A stretch of 64,000 nt of DNA from Domibacillus sp. PGB-M46 (GCF_022668875.1 NZ_JAKGCR010000022.1:1-64000), one strand, 5' to 3'. Positions 47,873 to 57,914 are shown, counted from the stretch's first letter. Translations and numbers: made by a program. The notes: generated by a model from the sequence alone, not told the origin.

Positions 47873-48853
47873 TTAAAAACCATTATTCTTTTTTTGGCTG
47901 ACAAGGCCGCTTACAAATTGGAGCCAGGCATAAACACCGGTTTTTACCGTCTGCTCCACAGGTGAATCCTTAGATGGATCCAGACACACAAAGTCAATAT
48001 GAGATACTTTGGGATTTCTGCCCACTTCCAGCAGCACGTCAAACAACTCCTCGGGTTTCATTCCGCCTGGTGTAGACGCTGGAACACCCGGTGCGTTTGA
48101 AATGTCGAGCACATCCATATCAACTGTCACATAAAGGCGATCCGTTCTTTCTGCTAAATACATAAGGGACTCTTGAACAGTTTGGATCATACCTTTTTTG
48201 CGTGCGCTGTTTAATGAAACCATTTGTATGCCCTGTTTTTTCGCATAGTCAATGAGCGGCTTCGCATTAAAATAGCCATGCAGGCCAATGTTGACAACAT
48301 GTTTGCCTTTCACGGTCTCCCCCTCAATGAGCTGGCGGATCGGCGTGCCATTCGCCGGGCCAAGCTCTTTCGGATCCCGGACATCTAAATGCGTATCAAA
48401 TTGCAAAACTCCTATTGTGTCTTCTGGATAAGCTTCTTTAATCCCTCTTACGGCACAGGCCGTTGTTGAGTGGTCACCGCCAATCATGCAGGTAGGCACA
48501 TGCGGGAAAGCTTCAGCCAAATATTTTGTTGAAGCTTGAATACGGTCATGTGACAGGACAATATCCGTTGTATGCATCATCACATCCCCTGCATCTGCGA
48601 CACGGTAAGGAGATAAATCAAGATCTTCATCCAAGTTATACGCTGCAAAGCTCTTCCACATGCGGCGAAATTCCTCCGGATACATGGAAGCACCCGATAC
48701 ACTGATTGATGAGCGTGAAATGGGCGCACCGTATATAATAAGGTCAGGCTGCTGTAAGCCCTCCAGCGGCTTTACCCACTGATGCACAAAATGCTCTTCA
48801 CCACCGTCTGCCTTCCATGACCAGGCTGGTTTTTGAAGCCATGAGCCGCTCAT
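47873..48853 (-). CDS. hutG: formimidoylglutamase
   Basis: A 326-aa arginase-fold enzyme hydrolysing N-formimidoyl-L-glutamate to glutamate and formamide, the last step of histidine breakdown. The di-manganese ligands lie in GGDHST, FDTHLDVRD and VDMDVLD, with PGVPASTPGG as active-site loop. The longest frame reaches into hutI, but ATG 48853 overlaps the hutI stop as ATGA and gives the length of B. subtilis HutG (319 aa). Co-translated with hutI. Formamide from this reaction is not linked to the formate dehydrogenase operon in any way visible here. Confidence 0.95.
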   Translation of the reverse strand: MSGSWLQKPAWSWKADGGEEHFVHQWVKPLEGLQQPDLIIYGAPISRSSISVSGASMYPEEFRRMWKSFAAYNLDEDLDLSPYRVADAGDVMMHTTDIVLSHDRIQASTKYLAEAFPHVPTCMIGGDHSTTACAVRGIKEAYPEDTIGVLQFDTHLDVRDPKELGPANGTPIRQLIEGETVKGKHVVNIGLHGYFNAKPLIDYAKKQGIQMVSLNSARKKGMIQTVQESLMYLAERTDRLYVTVDMDVLDISNAPGVPASTPGGMKPEELFDVLLEVGRNPKVSHIDFVCLDPSKDSPVEQTVKTGVYAWLQFVSGLVSQKKNNGF

Positions 48854-50106
48854 AAGCCGCCCGCCACCTGTACACCTTTTTTCCAAACCGACCGGACATG
48901 GTTCACGCCGAACAGATACTGCAGCTCTTGATAGCTCTTTACGTTCCACAATACAAAATCAGCCTGCTTGCCTTTTTCAATGGAACCAATCGCGTCTTCA
49001 CGGCGAATGGCACAAGCCGCATTGTATGTTGCCGCAGTCAGCGCTTCAGCTGGTGTTAATCTCATAGAAATACAGGCGAGGTTCATAACAAGCGGCATGG
49101 ATGTAGTCGGCGAAGACCCGGGATTACAGTCGGTTGAAATAGCTACCGCTACACCACGGTCAATCATTTTCCGTCCTTGAGCCGCTTCTTCACGCAAATA
49201 CAAAGCTGTAGCCGGAAGCAGGCAGGCGATTGTGCCGGCTTCCGCCATTGCCTCAATGCCTTCATCTGACGCTTTTAAAAGATGCTCTGCTGAGATTGCA
49301 CCCACTTCGGCTGCCAGCTCTGCGCCTCCATAAGATACAATTTCATCCGCATGGATTTTTGGAACAAGCCCGTATGTTTTCCCTGCTTCCAGAATACGCC
49401 TGGACTGTTCGGGAGTAAAAACATTTTTTTCACAGAAAACATCATTAAACTCGGCTAATTTTTCTTTTGCAACTGCCGGCAGCATCTCCTCGATAATCAG
49501 GTCAACAAATTCATCTTCCCTTCCTTTAAACTCTGGAGGAACCGCATGGGCTCCCATAAAAGTTGAAACAATATCGATGGGATGCCGCTTCTGCAAAGCT
49601 TTCATTACCTGCAGCTGCTTGCGCTCCGTTTCCCAGTTCATGCCGTATCCGCTTTTGCTCTCAATGGTGGTTACACCGTGCGCTAAAAACGAATCCAGGC
49701 GTCTCCACGTTTGGCTGATCAGCTCTTCTTCCTCTGCTTCTCTGGTCATTCTTGCCGTTGCATGAATACCGCCGCCTGCATTCATAATGTCCATATACGA
49801 GGCACCTTCAAGACGCATCTCAAACTCTTTTTCTCTTGTACCGCCATACACAACGTGGGTGTGCGGATCAACAAGACCAGGTGTGACAAGACGGTAAGCA
49901 GCGTCAATAATCTCGGCTTCTTTCTGTCCATAAATCTTCTCTAGTTCAGCTGTTGTCCCAACTGCTTGAATGATGCCATCTTCAATCCAGACACTGCCAT
50001 CTTCAATAAAGCCAATATCAGACATCGCTGCTTTCGTACGCGGCCCCTTTTGATTGGAATAAAGCGTCGCAAGTGCTGCGTGTTTAATCCATCTATATTT
50101 CGTCAT
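48850..50106 (-). CDS. hutI: imidazolonepropionase
   Basis: A 418-aa amidohydrolase-fold enzyme that opens imidazolone-5-propionate to N-formimidoyl-glutamate. The metal motif [13 protein letters not shown] is at about residues 77-89; IHADEI and [11 protein letters not shown] carry further ligands. Length is normal (B. subtilis 421 aa). Its ATG overlaps the hutU stop (ATGA) and its own stop overlaps hutG (ATGA), so hutU-hutI-hutG form one tightly coupled message. Confidence 0.97.
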   Translation of the reverse strand: MTKYRWIKHAALATLYSNQKGPRTKAAMSDIGFIEDGSVWIEDGIIQAVGTTAELEKIYGQKEAEIIDAAYRLVTPGLVDPHTHVVYGGTREKEFEMRLEGASYMDIMNAGGGIHATARMTREAEEEELISQTWRRLDSFLAHGVTTIESKSGYGMNWETERKQLQVMKALQKRHPIDIVSTFMGAHAVPPEFKGREDEFVDLIIEEMLPAVAKEKLAEFNDVFCEKNVFTPEQSRRILEAGKTYGLVPKIHADEIVSYGGAELAAEVGAISAEHLLKASDEGIEAMAEAGTIACLLPATALYLREEAAQGRKMIDRGVAVAISTDCNPGSSPTTSMPLVMNLACISMRLTPAEALTAATYNAACAIRREDAIGSIEKGKQADFVLWNVKSYQELQYLFGVNHVRSVWKKGVQVAGGL

Positions 50107-51782
50107 GAGGAAGATGCTCCTTTGTCCAGCATCGGCATGTGGATGCCCTTTTCCCGGGCTGTTTTTTGAGCCAGTTCATATCCCGCGTCCGCATGGCGGA
50201 CCACACCCATGCCAGGATCAGTTGTCAGCACCCGCTCGATGCGCTTGGCTGCTTCTTCTGTTCCATCTGCGACAATGACGACACCTGCATGAAGAGAATA
50301 TCCCATCCCGACGCCGCCGCCATGATGAACGGATACCCATGTAGCGCCGCCTACGGCATTAATCATGGCGTTTAAAATTGGCCAGTCGGATACCGCATCA
50401 GATCCGTCTTTCATCGCTTCTGTTTCACGGTTTGGTGAAGCAACGGAACCGGAGTCAAGATGATCACGGCCAATCACAATCGGTGCTTTTAATTCACCGC
50501 TTGCCACCATATCGTTTAAAATTTTGCCAAAGCGGGCACGTTCTCCGTAACCAAGCCAGCAGATGCGCGATGGAAGCCCCTGGAATTGAATTTTCTTCTG
50601 CGCCATGCGGATCCAGTTGCATAAGTGCTCATTATCCGCAAACTCCCGCAAAATGGCTTCGTCTGTTTTGTAAATATCTTCTGGATCGCCAGACAAGGCC
50701 ACCCAGCGAAACGGCCCTTTTCCTTCACAAAACTGCGGCCGGATATAAGCCGGTACGAAACCCGGGAAATCAAAAGCGTTTTCTACCCCTTCATCTTTAG
50801 CAACCTGGCGAATGTTATTGCCATAATCAAACGTAACGGCCCCTTTTTCCATCATTTCAAGCATCGCTTTAACATGTACAGCCATTGAAGCCTTTGAGCG
50901 CTTCACATATTCTCTAGAATCAGCCTGACGAAGATCTGCTGCTTCATGGAGAGTCATCCCTGCCGGCGTATACCCGTTTAGTGGATCATGAGCAGATGTC
51001 TGATCCGTTAATACATCCGGTATAAAGCCACGCTTTATCATGGCTGGCAGCACTTCCGCTGCATTGCCAATCAAGCCAATTGAAAGAGCCCTGCCTTCTT
51101 TTTTTGCTTCTTCTGCCCGCTGGATCGCCTCATCAAGCGAATCGGTTTTCACATCGGTATACCTTGTTTCGATGCGGCGGTCAATGCGGGTTTCATCTGT
51201 GTCAATGCCGATACAGACACCGCCATTCATTGTAACAGCAAGCGGCTGTGCGCCGCCCATACCGCCCAGACCGGCTGTGACGGTAATGGTCCCTTTTAAC
51301 GAGCCGTTAAAATGCTGCTTGGCCAGTTCTGCAAATGTTTCATATGTCCCCTGGACAATGCCTTGGGACCCAATGTAAATCCAGCTTCCTGCTGTCATCT
51401 GGCCGTACATCATCAATCCTTTTTTATCAAGCTCATGGAAAGTATCCCAATTGGCATAAGCCGGTACGATATTAGAGTTGGCGAGAAGCACTCGCGGGGC
51501 ATCCGAGTGCGTTTTAAACACAACGACCGGCTTCCCTGACTGGACGAGTAGGGTTTCATCATTTTCAAGATTCTTGATCGTCTTCACAATCGCGTCAAAT
51601 GACTCCCAATTGCGTGCTGCTTTTCCAATGCCGCCGTAGACCACCAGTTGATCTGGATGCTCAGCCACATCCGGATCTAAATTGTTCATCAGCATGCGCA
51701 GTACTGCTTCCTGCTGCCACCCTTTCGTGTGAAGCGCTGTTCCTCTATACTGAATGACCTTTCTTCCTGATACCGTTTTCAT
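50103..51782 (-). CDS. hutU: urocanate hydratase
   Basis: A 559-aa urocanase that adds water to urocanate using tightly bound NAD+ as electrophile. Conserved regions include [19 protein letters not shown], the Rossmann glycine loop [27 protein letters not shown] and [20 protein letters not shown] precedes the ATG by about 10 nt. It is the first gene of the hutUIG unit and lies 153 bp downstream of the AraC-type regulator. The usual B. subtilis order is hutP-H-U-I-G-M, so the locus has been rearranged. Confidence 0.97.
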   Translation of the reverse strand: MKTVSGRKVIQYRGTALHTKGWQQEAVLRMLMNNLDPDVAEHPDQLVVYGGIGKAARNWESFDAIVKTIKNLENDETLLVQSGKPVVVFKTHSDAPRVLLANSNIVPAYANWDTFHELDKKGLMMYGQMTAGSWIYIGSQGIVQGTYETFAELAKQHFNGSLKGTITVTAGLGGMGGAQPLAVTMNGGVCIGIDTDETRIDRRIETRYTDVKTDSLDEAIQRAEEAKKEGRALSIGLIGNAAEVLPAMIKRGFIPDVLTDQTSAHDPLNGYTPAGMTLHEAADLRQADSREYVKRSKASMAVHVKAMLEMMEKGAVTFDYGNNIRQVAKDEGVENAFDFPGFVPAYIRPQFCEGKGPFRWVALSGDPEDIYKTDEAILREFADNEHLCNWIRMAQKKIQFQGLPSRICWLGYGERARFGKILNDMVASGELKAPIVIGRDHLDSGSVASPNRETEAMKDGSDAVSDWPILNAMINAVGGATWVSVHHGGGVGMGYSLHAGVVIVADGTEEAAKRIERVLTTDPGMGVVRHADAGYELAQKTAREKGIHMPMLDKGASSS

Positions 51783-51935
51783 TTGGACATTTCCTCCCTT
51801 GCTTTCTTTTATACATTGATAATAGCACGGAGAATATTCCTTTTCGGTTATGTAGTAATGATTATTTTATTATTGATTTCACCAAATTAAACTTTTTGCT
51901 TTTTTGTTATGAATTATCTCATAAACTTCAACAGG

Positions 51936-53384
51936 CTAGAAGCCGGAGCGATAATCTCGAGGGGTCCGGTGTTCGTATTGCTTAAATTTCGCATTAAACT
52001 GGGTCTGATGAGTATATCCGGTTAAACGGGCAATTTCCTGAAACGACAAATCCGTTTCTTTCAGCAGCCGCTTCGCTTCATCAAGCCGTACGCGGTGTAA
52101 GGTATCGCGGAATGTTCGTCCGGATTCAGCCGCAAACCGGCGGCTTAACGTGCTTTTATTTAAACGAAGTGCTTCTGCGCAGTCAGACAGGTTCCATTGA
52201 CTGTTCCAGTAGTTCCCTTCAATTAAGCTGCGGGTTTTATCAACGAGCGACTGTGGAGTATCTTGAGAAGCCAATTGACTACCTGATGCAAGCAGCTTGC
52301 GAATAAATACTTGAAGCGCTTGAACAATTTTATACATAACCGGCTGTCTGATTATTTGATTGAATACATTATGATATTCATATTCTAAGTCGTTTCCTTC
52401 AATGTCATGCGATTTCATATAACGCCTTACCTGGGCCAGTACGCTTGTTAACGCAATCCGGACCATCTCTGGATCTGGATATGGAGGCTCCATTTTTAAA
52501 TAATGCTGTTCCAGCCACTGCTGGATTTCTTTCATATTCCGGGTTTCCAGCATTTCGACCCATTCCCGCTGCTCGAGCGGCGTTAAAAAAGGGTCCATTT
52601 CCTGCACCCCATCCTCTTCACTCCCCTGCAAAATAACGTCATATCCTTCAAAAAATACACGAGCGGCCTGTCTTCTCAGTATTTGATAGGTTGATTTAAA
52701 CGGAGCACCGCTTTTACCTTCTTGTATCACAATGGCAATTGGCTGACTGAGCCGCTTCTTACAAAAATGAAGGAAAGCTTGATAATCCTCTAAGTCAGCA
52801 CGACTTACACTTTCCTGAACGGCTAAGACCATGTCTGTCAGCACGTATACATAGACTTCTTCCGCAAAAGGATATGCCAGCAACTCCTCATAAAGGTCTG
52901 ACAACACAGTCTCATCTGGAGTTAAAAAAGCCGCCATCCTGTACGGATCTCCACTCAGCCTTTGACTGGAGATAAATAAGTCCTCATACTGGATAAACGA
53001 TGGTTTCAATGAGTGAGAAACAGGTTGATTGCGCTTTTCAAAACGAGCCTGCTGAAGATGGCGGATCACCTCCATAGGCGCAAAAGGACGAAACAAAACA
53101 TCTTCCGCTCGAAACCTAAGCGCTTTATAAGCTGTTTGAAAAATACGTTCTGAAGATAGGCCAAGCCAGCGGACATTGTACCTTTTTAGCAGTTTACCTA
53201 TGTTCTCATGCTGCCACTGGTCCATATCCACAATGGCCATCAAGGGCCTTTCCCGCTCAAATGCTGCATCAAGTTCGGACAGACTATTTAATAAAGTTAA
53301 GTCCAGCGTCTGCAAATGGGATTTAATCATCCACTCAATCCCTTGTGCTTCAAGTTCGTCTTTTGCGAGTACATATACCTTCAT
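51936..53384 (-). CDS. AraC-type regulator with degenerate receiver domain
   Basis: A 482-aa YesN-like protein. Residues 1-115 look like a response-regulator receiver (MKVYVLAKDELEA with the acidic pair, AIVDMDQ with the Asp53 site, SSER in the Ser/Thr position), but the conserved Lys is Arg (LFRPFAP), so phosphorylation control is doubtful. A long middle region of unknown fold follows, then two AraC HTHs at the C-terminus (LSDCAEALRLNKSTLSRRF; FQEIARLTGYTHQTQFNAKF). ATG 53384 follows GGGGGT by 6 nt. It lies just upstream of hutU in the same direction with no clear terminator between; regulation of hutUIG is plausible. No partner kinase is nearby. Confidence 0.85.
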   Translation of the reverse strand: MKVYVLAKDELEAQGIEWMIKSHLQTLDLTLLNSLSELDAAFERERPLMAIVDMDQWQHENIGKLLKRYNVRWLGLSSERIFQTAYKALRFRAEDVLFRPFAPMEVIRHLQQARFEKRNQPVSHSLKPSFIQYEDLFISSQRLSGDPYRMAAFLTPDETVLSDLYEELLAYPFAEEVYVYVLTDMVLAVQESVSRADLEDYQAFLHFCKKRLSQPIAIVIQEGKSGAPFKSTYQILRRQAARVFFEGYDVILQGSEEDGVQEMDPFLTPLEQREWVEMLETRNMKEIQQWLEQHYLKMEPPYPDPEMVRIALTSVLAQVRRYMKSHDIEGNDLEYEYHNVFNQIIRQPVMYKIVQALQVFIRKLLASGSQLASQDTPQSLVDKTRSLIEGNYWNSQWNLSDCAEALRLNKSTLSRRFAAESGRTFRDTLHRVRLDEAKRLLKETDLSFQEIARLTGYTHQTQFNAKFKQYEHRTPRDYRSGF

Positions 53385-53523
53385 TCGCACACCCCCATTC
53401 TGTCTTTTATTATTTTAACAGTTCATTACAAATTTAATAGAATAGATAAGTCATTTACTACTCCACTCTTCAGCCAGTCTTATTAACTTGACACCCCTCG
53501 ATTCTTTTAAATGGTAAAAACGC

Positions 53524-53557
53524 AAAAAGCCAAACCCTAAAAAGGATTTGGCTTTTT
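53524..53557. terminator. bidirectional terminator
   Basis: AAAAAGCCAAA (53524-53534) pairs with TTTGGCTTTTT (53547-53557), 74 bp after the stop of the small gene ending at 53631. Confidence 0.82.
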
Positions 53558-53630
53558 AAACACTTTTATGCTCTATATGGATGTTTAATCTGCTTTACAT
53601 TCTCTTATTCTCTGTATTACCCGTAACTTT

Positions 53631-53939
53631 TCACCAGCTGCCGTATCGTCTTTGTTTCGTTTGCTTAAGGCGCACCTGTCCATAAGAACGGGCAGTATAA
53701 AAACCTTTTTTAATTAAATCCAGCGTTTGAAAGAACATAAAAGACGTTATCGGCTTGATATTTCCATCTGCTAAATTAAATAAATAGTATTCACCATTTT
53801 CGTAGGTCATACTTTTTAATTGGCCTTTTTCGTCTGTAAAGCATACAAATGCTTTAATGAGGCCTTTTTGCTTTAAGCGTATAATAAATTGAGAGGCTTT
53901 TATGGATTGATTGTTTCTTGAATGTTTATGCAGAAGCAC
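53631..53939 (-). CDS. uncharacterised basic protein
   Basis: A 102-aa basic protein (FIIRLKQKGLIKAFVCFTDE, then YENGEYYLFNLADGNIKPIT, and a Arg/Lys/Gln-rich tail). The start is GTG 53939 with AAAGGAGGA 8 nt upstream, and a terminator follows, so it is a credible monocistronic gene. I recognise no family. The pattern YxNGEYYLFNLADG could form a small beta sheet, but this is speculation. Confidence 0.6.
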   Translation of the reverse strand: MLLHKHSRNNQSIKASQFIIRLKQKGLIKAFVCFTDEKGQLKSMTYENGEYYLFNLADGNIKPITSFMFFQTLDLIKKGFYTARSYGQVRLKQTKQRRYGSW

Positions 53940-54273
53940 GAAAACTCCTCCTTTAAGTAGATCCGTCTCATTTATATGCTAAGAAACTGACTTTAAACAG
54001 AGTATTTTATACAAAACCATGGGCCGGTACAAATTCCGTTCTTTTTTTCATAAACCTTAGAGTATTGAACGTCCTTGCTCTTTTTGTTTTCTAATCTTTA
54101 CCCACCTTCCCGAAACATAGACATCAAAATCAGAGATTCCGAAAAAAATCATTGGAAATTAGGCAAATTGATCAGTATGAACTATTGACGCTTGGGTCCA
54201 AATCCCTGCTTTCTCCATAAAAAAGACCTCTACCTCCCTCTTTCATTAACTTTTGATAAGATGCTTAAATTAA
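53940..54273. other. intergenic, no gene seen
   Basis: About 330 A/T-rich bases with no supported coding frame, promoter or repeat. Confidence 0.4.
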
Positions 54274-54308
54274 AAAAGCAGCTGAGTCATTCAAACGCAG
54301 CTGCTTTT
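54274..54308. terminator. terminator of the frameshifted small gene
   Basis: 11-bp perfect stem AAAAGCAGCTG/CAGCTGCTTTT with a 13-nt loop and T-runs both ways; 30 bp after the stop at 54338. Confidence 0.8.
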
Positions 54309-54337
54309 CAATAGATTAAGCTTTTTTAATTACTCGA

Positions 54338-54534
54338 TTAAACTTTCCGAGCGGGAAAGGTGTAAATTAAACCGGCTATGTTCAAGGGGTGAAACAAAAA
54401 TATGAACTTTTCCTTTTTGCATACTAAAACAAGCTGTTTATCTTCGGGATCATGTTCATGACTCATTCCTATTCCGAGAATATTACTTAAATAAGCAAAA
54501 GACTGCCTAGTGAATTGCTCAATTTTTCAGGCAT
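54338..54534 (-). pseudogene. 65-aa hypothetical protein gene with one-base shift
   Basis: ATG 54534 (AAGGAT upstream) begins MPEK and then loses frame in a five-A run; one added A restores EQFTRQSFAYLSNILGIGMS, HEHDPEDKQLVLVCKKEKFI and FLFHPLNIAGLIYTFPARKV with a stop at 54338. The frame is protein-like and followed by a good terminator. With a single homopolymer lesion, sequencing error is as likely as a true mutation. No family recognised. Confidence 0.55.
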
Positions 54535-54810
54535 TTATCCTTAAAAGTGAAAACAAATGCCTTCTGTGTAAAACATTGTGATACATATATACCCTTACAT
54601 ATTTCCCCTTATTAGTTTTGTTATCGCCTGTTCGCCTGAGCTTCAGTCCTTCACTTCTTAAAAGTATTCGGTTACAAAGCGTCGTATCCGAGCAAGATCT
54701 TTAAAGTTGAAATCCTGATTCATATTATTGGCAGCCAATGGGAATACTGAGTAGAAAATTCTATAGCTTGCTGCAAATCCCTAATGGAAAAGGGCTTATC
54801 GAAAGGATTG

Positions 54811-55758
54811 ATGAAAGTGGAGTATACTTTCCACTCTTCCCAATGGAAATGGTATGAACTTGATCTTCAAGATACTCACCTGATCGAAAAAAAAGTAAAA
54901 GAATCGCACGAGTATGAAAGATGGATCAAGCAGATAGAGAAAAACGATAATAATTCCATTAATATGTACACTGGAACGCCTGGCAAAGAAAATGTATGGG
55001 GTTCTCTTATTTATCAGCAAGACGTTGAAAAAAGGGAAGATAATGCGACCTTTCACTTTTACTTAACAAGAAAGGAACTGATCACGGCAAATTTTGATTT
55101 ATCCAAATTAGATCATCACAATGCTAAAACCATGAAGGAAAAAATGCACCATTGTGAATCGCCCATGGAAGGTTTTTTGGTTCTGCTTAGTGAAATAATT
55201 GCTGACTTTTTAAAAAAAATCGATAAGTTTGAAGTAAAACTGCACACTCTGCTTTGGGAAATAAAAGAGAATAATCGTACGAAAATCTTGGATAGAGCTG
55301 CTGCTGTCGATCATGAACTTCTCGTTTGGAAGAATCTTCTTATTCCAATAGAAGAAACACAGATGGCTGTTGAAGAAGCCTTTGGAGAGCAAACGACACA
55401 AGGAGAACAGTTTAAACGGGCTACATGCCGGATTAATCGGGCTAAAACACTTTTAGACGCATATGAAGGTGAAATTAAATCGGTGCTAAACCTAGAAAAT
55501 CTTATATCTACTCACCGGGGCAATGAAATTACAAAAACATTGACGGTCATTACAACGTTGTTCGCACCTGCTACGGCATTTGCTGCTATTTGGGGCATGA
55601 ACTTTAAGCATATGCCCGAACTGGAATGGCAATTTGGTTATGCATTTTCAGGTATTTTAATCGTTATTGGCACAGTAGGCTTATACTTTTATTTAAAAAG
55701 TAAAGGCTGGATGGGCGACCTTTTAAACACTAAAAGTAAAAAATCTTTCTTTAAATAG
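54811..55758 (+). CDS. CorA-family magnesium/cobalt transporter
   Basis: A 315-aa CorA-type channel: an alpha/beta cytosolic domain, a long stalk helix and two C-terminal transmembrane helices. The selectivity motif GMN is in AAIWGMNFKHMPELEWQFGY, and the second helix GILIVIGTVGLYFYL is followed by a basic tail. I place the start at ATG 54811 (AAAGGA just upstream) rather than at 54784, where there is no ribosome site; the choice is not certain. The size agrees with Bacillus CorA paralogues such as YfjQ. No Mg2+ riboswitch (M-box) was seen in the 250 bp upstream. Monocistronic; followed by a CDF exporter gene 120 bp later. Confidence 0.9.
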   Translation: MKVEYTFHSSQWKWYELDLQDTHLIEKKVKESHEYERWIKQIEKNDNNSINMYTGTPGKENVWGSLIYQQDVEKREDNATFHFYLTRKELITANFDLSKLDHHNAKTMKEKMHHCESPMEGFLVLLSEIIADFLKKIDKFEVKLHTLLWEIKENNRTKILDRAAAVDHELLVWKNLLIPIEETQMAVEEAFGEQTTQGEQFKRATCRINRAKTLLDAYEGEIKSVLNLENLISTHRGNEITKTLTVITTLFAPATAFAAIWGMNFKHMPELEWQFGYAFSGILIVIGTVGLYFYLKSKGWMGDLLNTKSKKSFFK

Positions 55759-55881
55759 AACATTTACATTTAAAGCAGCTAAACCGCTGTTTTTACAGGC
55801 TTCTGGCAAAAAAATATGTTACTTCTGCCTAATCTAAGGGAAAAGAAAGGGGATTAGAGAAAAGAGAAAGGAGTAAAAGGA

Positions 55882-56862
55882 ATGAGAGAATCCTTCAAAT
55901 TATTGAAGCTCGGCAGCAAATCCGCCCTTTGGGCCGCCATTGTAAATACCATTGTCGCGCTGATCAAGACCGCTGCTTACCTCATTACAGGAAACGTCGC
56001 GATGTTTGCTGAAATGATGCATAGTTTCGGGGATGCAGCCAACCAGCTTTTCGTTTTTATCGGATCGGCTTTAAGTAAAAAAGCGCCCACCGACCGTTTT
56101 CCGGCTGGTTTTGGACGCCTTGTCAACCTTGTGCTGCTTGGCGCTGTACTCGTTGTTGGCGTCCTCGCCTATGAAACGATTGTCGAAGGCATTCACCATA
56201 TTTCGGATGCCACTCATTCAGATGACTGGTTTTGGCTGAACATTGGCGTCTTAGGGGCAGCGGCCGTGCTTGAAGCAACGGTACTGTATAAAGCCATGCA
56301 GGAAATTACGGAACATTTGCCGCGTGAAAAAGTAAAAGGATTAAAGGTCATCCCGGAAAGCTATAAGCATGTTCGGGACGCAAAGCCTGCTACAAAGCTG
56401 GTTTTCTTAGAAGACAATGTGGCTGTCGGCGGTGCAGTGCTAGCGCTGGTGGCGATCATCATTTCCACCTATACCCCGTTTCACAGCGCAACCGGTTATG
56501 CCTCTATCATTATCGGTGTCCTTCTTTTATTAGTAGTCGGCCGCATCTTTTTAGACAATGCCGCTGGGGCGCTTGGTGTGGCGGATGTGAAAATGCAGGC
56601 CAGAATTGGCTCTAAAGTTTTCGCCCATCCGCAAGTAAACGATATTCAAGATTTGGATGTTATTAAAGAAGGGGACAGCCTTCATGTTGAGCTTACACTC
56701 GAAGTAGATCCAAAAATGACGATTGAGCAAGCAGATGACATTAAAGATGATATTGAAAAGAAAATCAAAGAAAGCGTTGCGAATGTTACGGATGTGGTCA
56801 TCGAATTTGATGAAGATGATGGCATTAACACTTGGGACAAGATCAAAAACGTAAAAGAATAA
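55882..56862 (+). CDS. cation diffusion facilitator (CDF) family transporter
   Basis: A 326-aa CDF (YdbO-like) metal exporter with six transmembrane helices and a C-terminal cytoplasmic ferredoxin-like domain (about residues 235-320). The transport-site motif HSFGDAANQ (HxxxD) is in TM2; in TM5 the second half-site is LEDNVAVGG. An insertion of about 30 residues between TM4 and TM5 (LPREKVKGLKVIPESYKHVR) distinguishes it from ZitB-type proteins. AAAGGAG and AAAGGA precede the ATG. The probable substrate is Zn2+, Fe2+, Mn2+ or Co2+; the sequence does not decide. Terminator at 56879. Confidence 0.9.
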   Translation: MRESFKLLKLGSKSALWAAIVNTIVALIKTAAYLITGNVAMFAEMMHSFGDAANQLFVFIGSALSKKAPTDRFPAGFGRLVNLVLLGAVLVVGVLAYETIVEGIHHISDATHSDDWFWLNIGVLGAAAVLEATVLYKAMQEITEHLPREKVKGLKVIPESYKHVRDAKPATKLVFLEDNVAVGGAVLALVAIIISTYTPFHSATGYASIIIGVLLLLVVGRIFLDNAAGALGVADVKMQARIGSKVFAHPQVNDIQDLDVIKEGDSLHVELTLEVDPKMTIEQADDIKDDIEKKIKESVANVTDVVIEFDEDDGINTWDKIKNVKE

Positions 56863-56878
56863 CCACCCTCTAACAGGA

Positions 56879-56917
56879 AAAACTCTAAACGAAAACATGA
56901 TTTTCGCTTAGAGTTTT
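56879..56917 (+). terminator. terminator of the CDF gene
   Basis: AAAACTCTAA-CGAAAA/TTTTCG-TTAGAGTTTT hairpin with a 5-nt loop followed by TTTC, 17 bp after the stop. Confidence 0.82.
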
Positions 56918-57147
56918 TTTCTTTTTCATCAAAATCAAAAAGGTTTTTTGTGAGTATTGTAGAATTAAAGATTAAACAGATAGACAATAAAAATGGGTAC
57001 AAAGACGAAAGCTGAAACAACTTCTTTTTTGAAGTATTTAATTAAAAATGCCAATAAGCCTTAAAATCGTTAGGTTCAAAAAGCGCTTTATTGTCCCTTC
57101 AAATGAATGGCTATCACCTCATCAAATGAAAAGGCTGGGAGAAAATC

Positions 57148-57315
57148 ATGGAAACCCTCGAAGTAACCTACAACGATTTGCACTCTCAAATTGAAGAGCT
57201 TCGCTGTTTAATGGTTAATGCTGCCACGTTACACGGAATCAGCAGCTTGGATACATTAAGATACAGCGAGGAGCTGGATAAGCTGATTATGCAGGCACAG
57301 CTTCAAAATCCGTAA
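57148..57315 (+). CDS. Spo0E-family aspartyl-phosphate phosphatase
   Basis: A 55-aa two-helix protein with the Spo0E signature: an N-terminal helix with IEELRCLMVNAA, then a loop, then SLDTLRYSEELDKLI. The catalytic motif SQELD appears as SEELD (residues 40-44). Spo0E-like proteins dephosphorylate Spo0A-P and hold back sporulation; several paralogues per genome are normal. GGGAGAA lies 5-6 nt before the ATG. It is below common ORF length limits. No terminator is clear in the 240 bp that follow. Confidence 0.85.
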   Translation: METLEVTYNDLHSQIEELRCLMVNAATLHGISSLDTLRYSEELDKLIMQAQLQNP

Positions 57316-57500
57316 TGTCCTTTGCTTAGTTTCACTTCATTCAGCGAGAATCTTTAACTGTAATTATCTGTTTTCTGCCCCGTTTATCCTTTCTATAATC
57401 CCATAGGCACAATTATAAGCGCTACTTTAACTCTTCTTTTACCTTCTCTTAGTCAATGTTCCATGACGGGTAGCGATTGACAGTATTCTTTGGTTAGAAA

Positions 57501-57540
57501 CAAAAAGGAAAGCCCCCGCCTTTGCAGCTTAGGGCTTTCC
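57501..57540 (-). terminator. terminator of the rpsN unit
   Basis: GGAAAGCCC (57507-57515) pairs with GGGCTTTCC (57532-57540); TTTTTG follows on the minus strand. It lies 18 bp after the stop of the 118-aa gene. Confidence 0.82.
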
Positions 57541-57557
57541 GATAGCCGGTAATCGCT

Positions 57558-57914
57558 TTATATCATGAACAAGTAAAGAGCCGTTTTATTGTTCGTTTCT
57601 TCTTTTTTTCGCCGGGTGGCACATGTGCAGTTCATCCATTTCGCTTTGCTTAATCTTGTGTGTAGCTGATGATCCAGCTCTTCCTCAATTTCCCTCATTC
57701 TTTTTAAGATTTCACCATATGAACAGCCAAAATGTGCTGCAGCCTGTTTGTGCGGAGCATGCTCTATCAAAAGAGATATAAAATGCTCCGGCGTTGCGGC
57801 CTGCTGTGCAAGTGTATCCTCAATGTTTAGAATATACTCGCACAGTGTTCTCTTTTCTTCCGGCAGGGATCTAACAAGTCCTTTCAGCAGCATACCAGCC
57901 AGTAATTCGTTCAT
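57558..57914 (-). CDS. uncharacterised protein co-transcribed with Zur-controlled rpsN
   Basis: A 118-aa protein starting 4 bp after the rpsN stop and sharing its terminator, so it is the second gene of a zinc-starvation unit. The N-terminal half is helical (MLLKGLVRSLPEEKRTLCEY); residues 52-83 (HAPHKQAAAHFGCSYGEILK) look like an HTH of the sigma-70 region-4 type. Two Cys near the C-terminus (NCTC) could bind metal. No family is recognised. It may help ribosome or transcription adjustment under zinc depletion, but that is inferred only from the operon. Confidence 0.65.
   Translation of the reverse strand: MNELLAGMLLKGLVRSLPEEKRTLCEYILNIEDTLAQQAATPEHFISLLIEHAPHKQAAAHFGCSYGEILKRMREIEEELDHQLHTRLSKAKWMNCTCATRRKKEETNNKTALYLFMI

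Noticed and set aside
51783-51935. SigL (-24/-12) promoter before hutU
   Set aside because: No TGGCAC-N5-TTGCW motif found; SigA-like boxes there are also weak, so no promoter is listed.
54554-54783. Mg2+ riboswitch (M-box) before the corA-like gene
   Set aside because: No M-box consensus or terminator was seen; only a short ATTGGC/GCCAAT palindrome near 54727.
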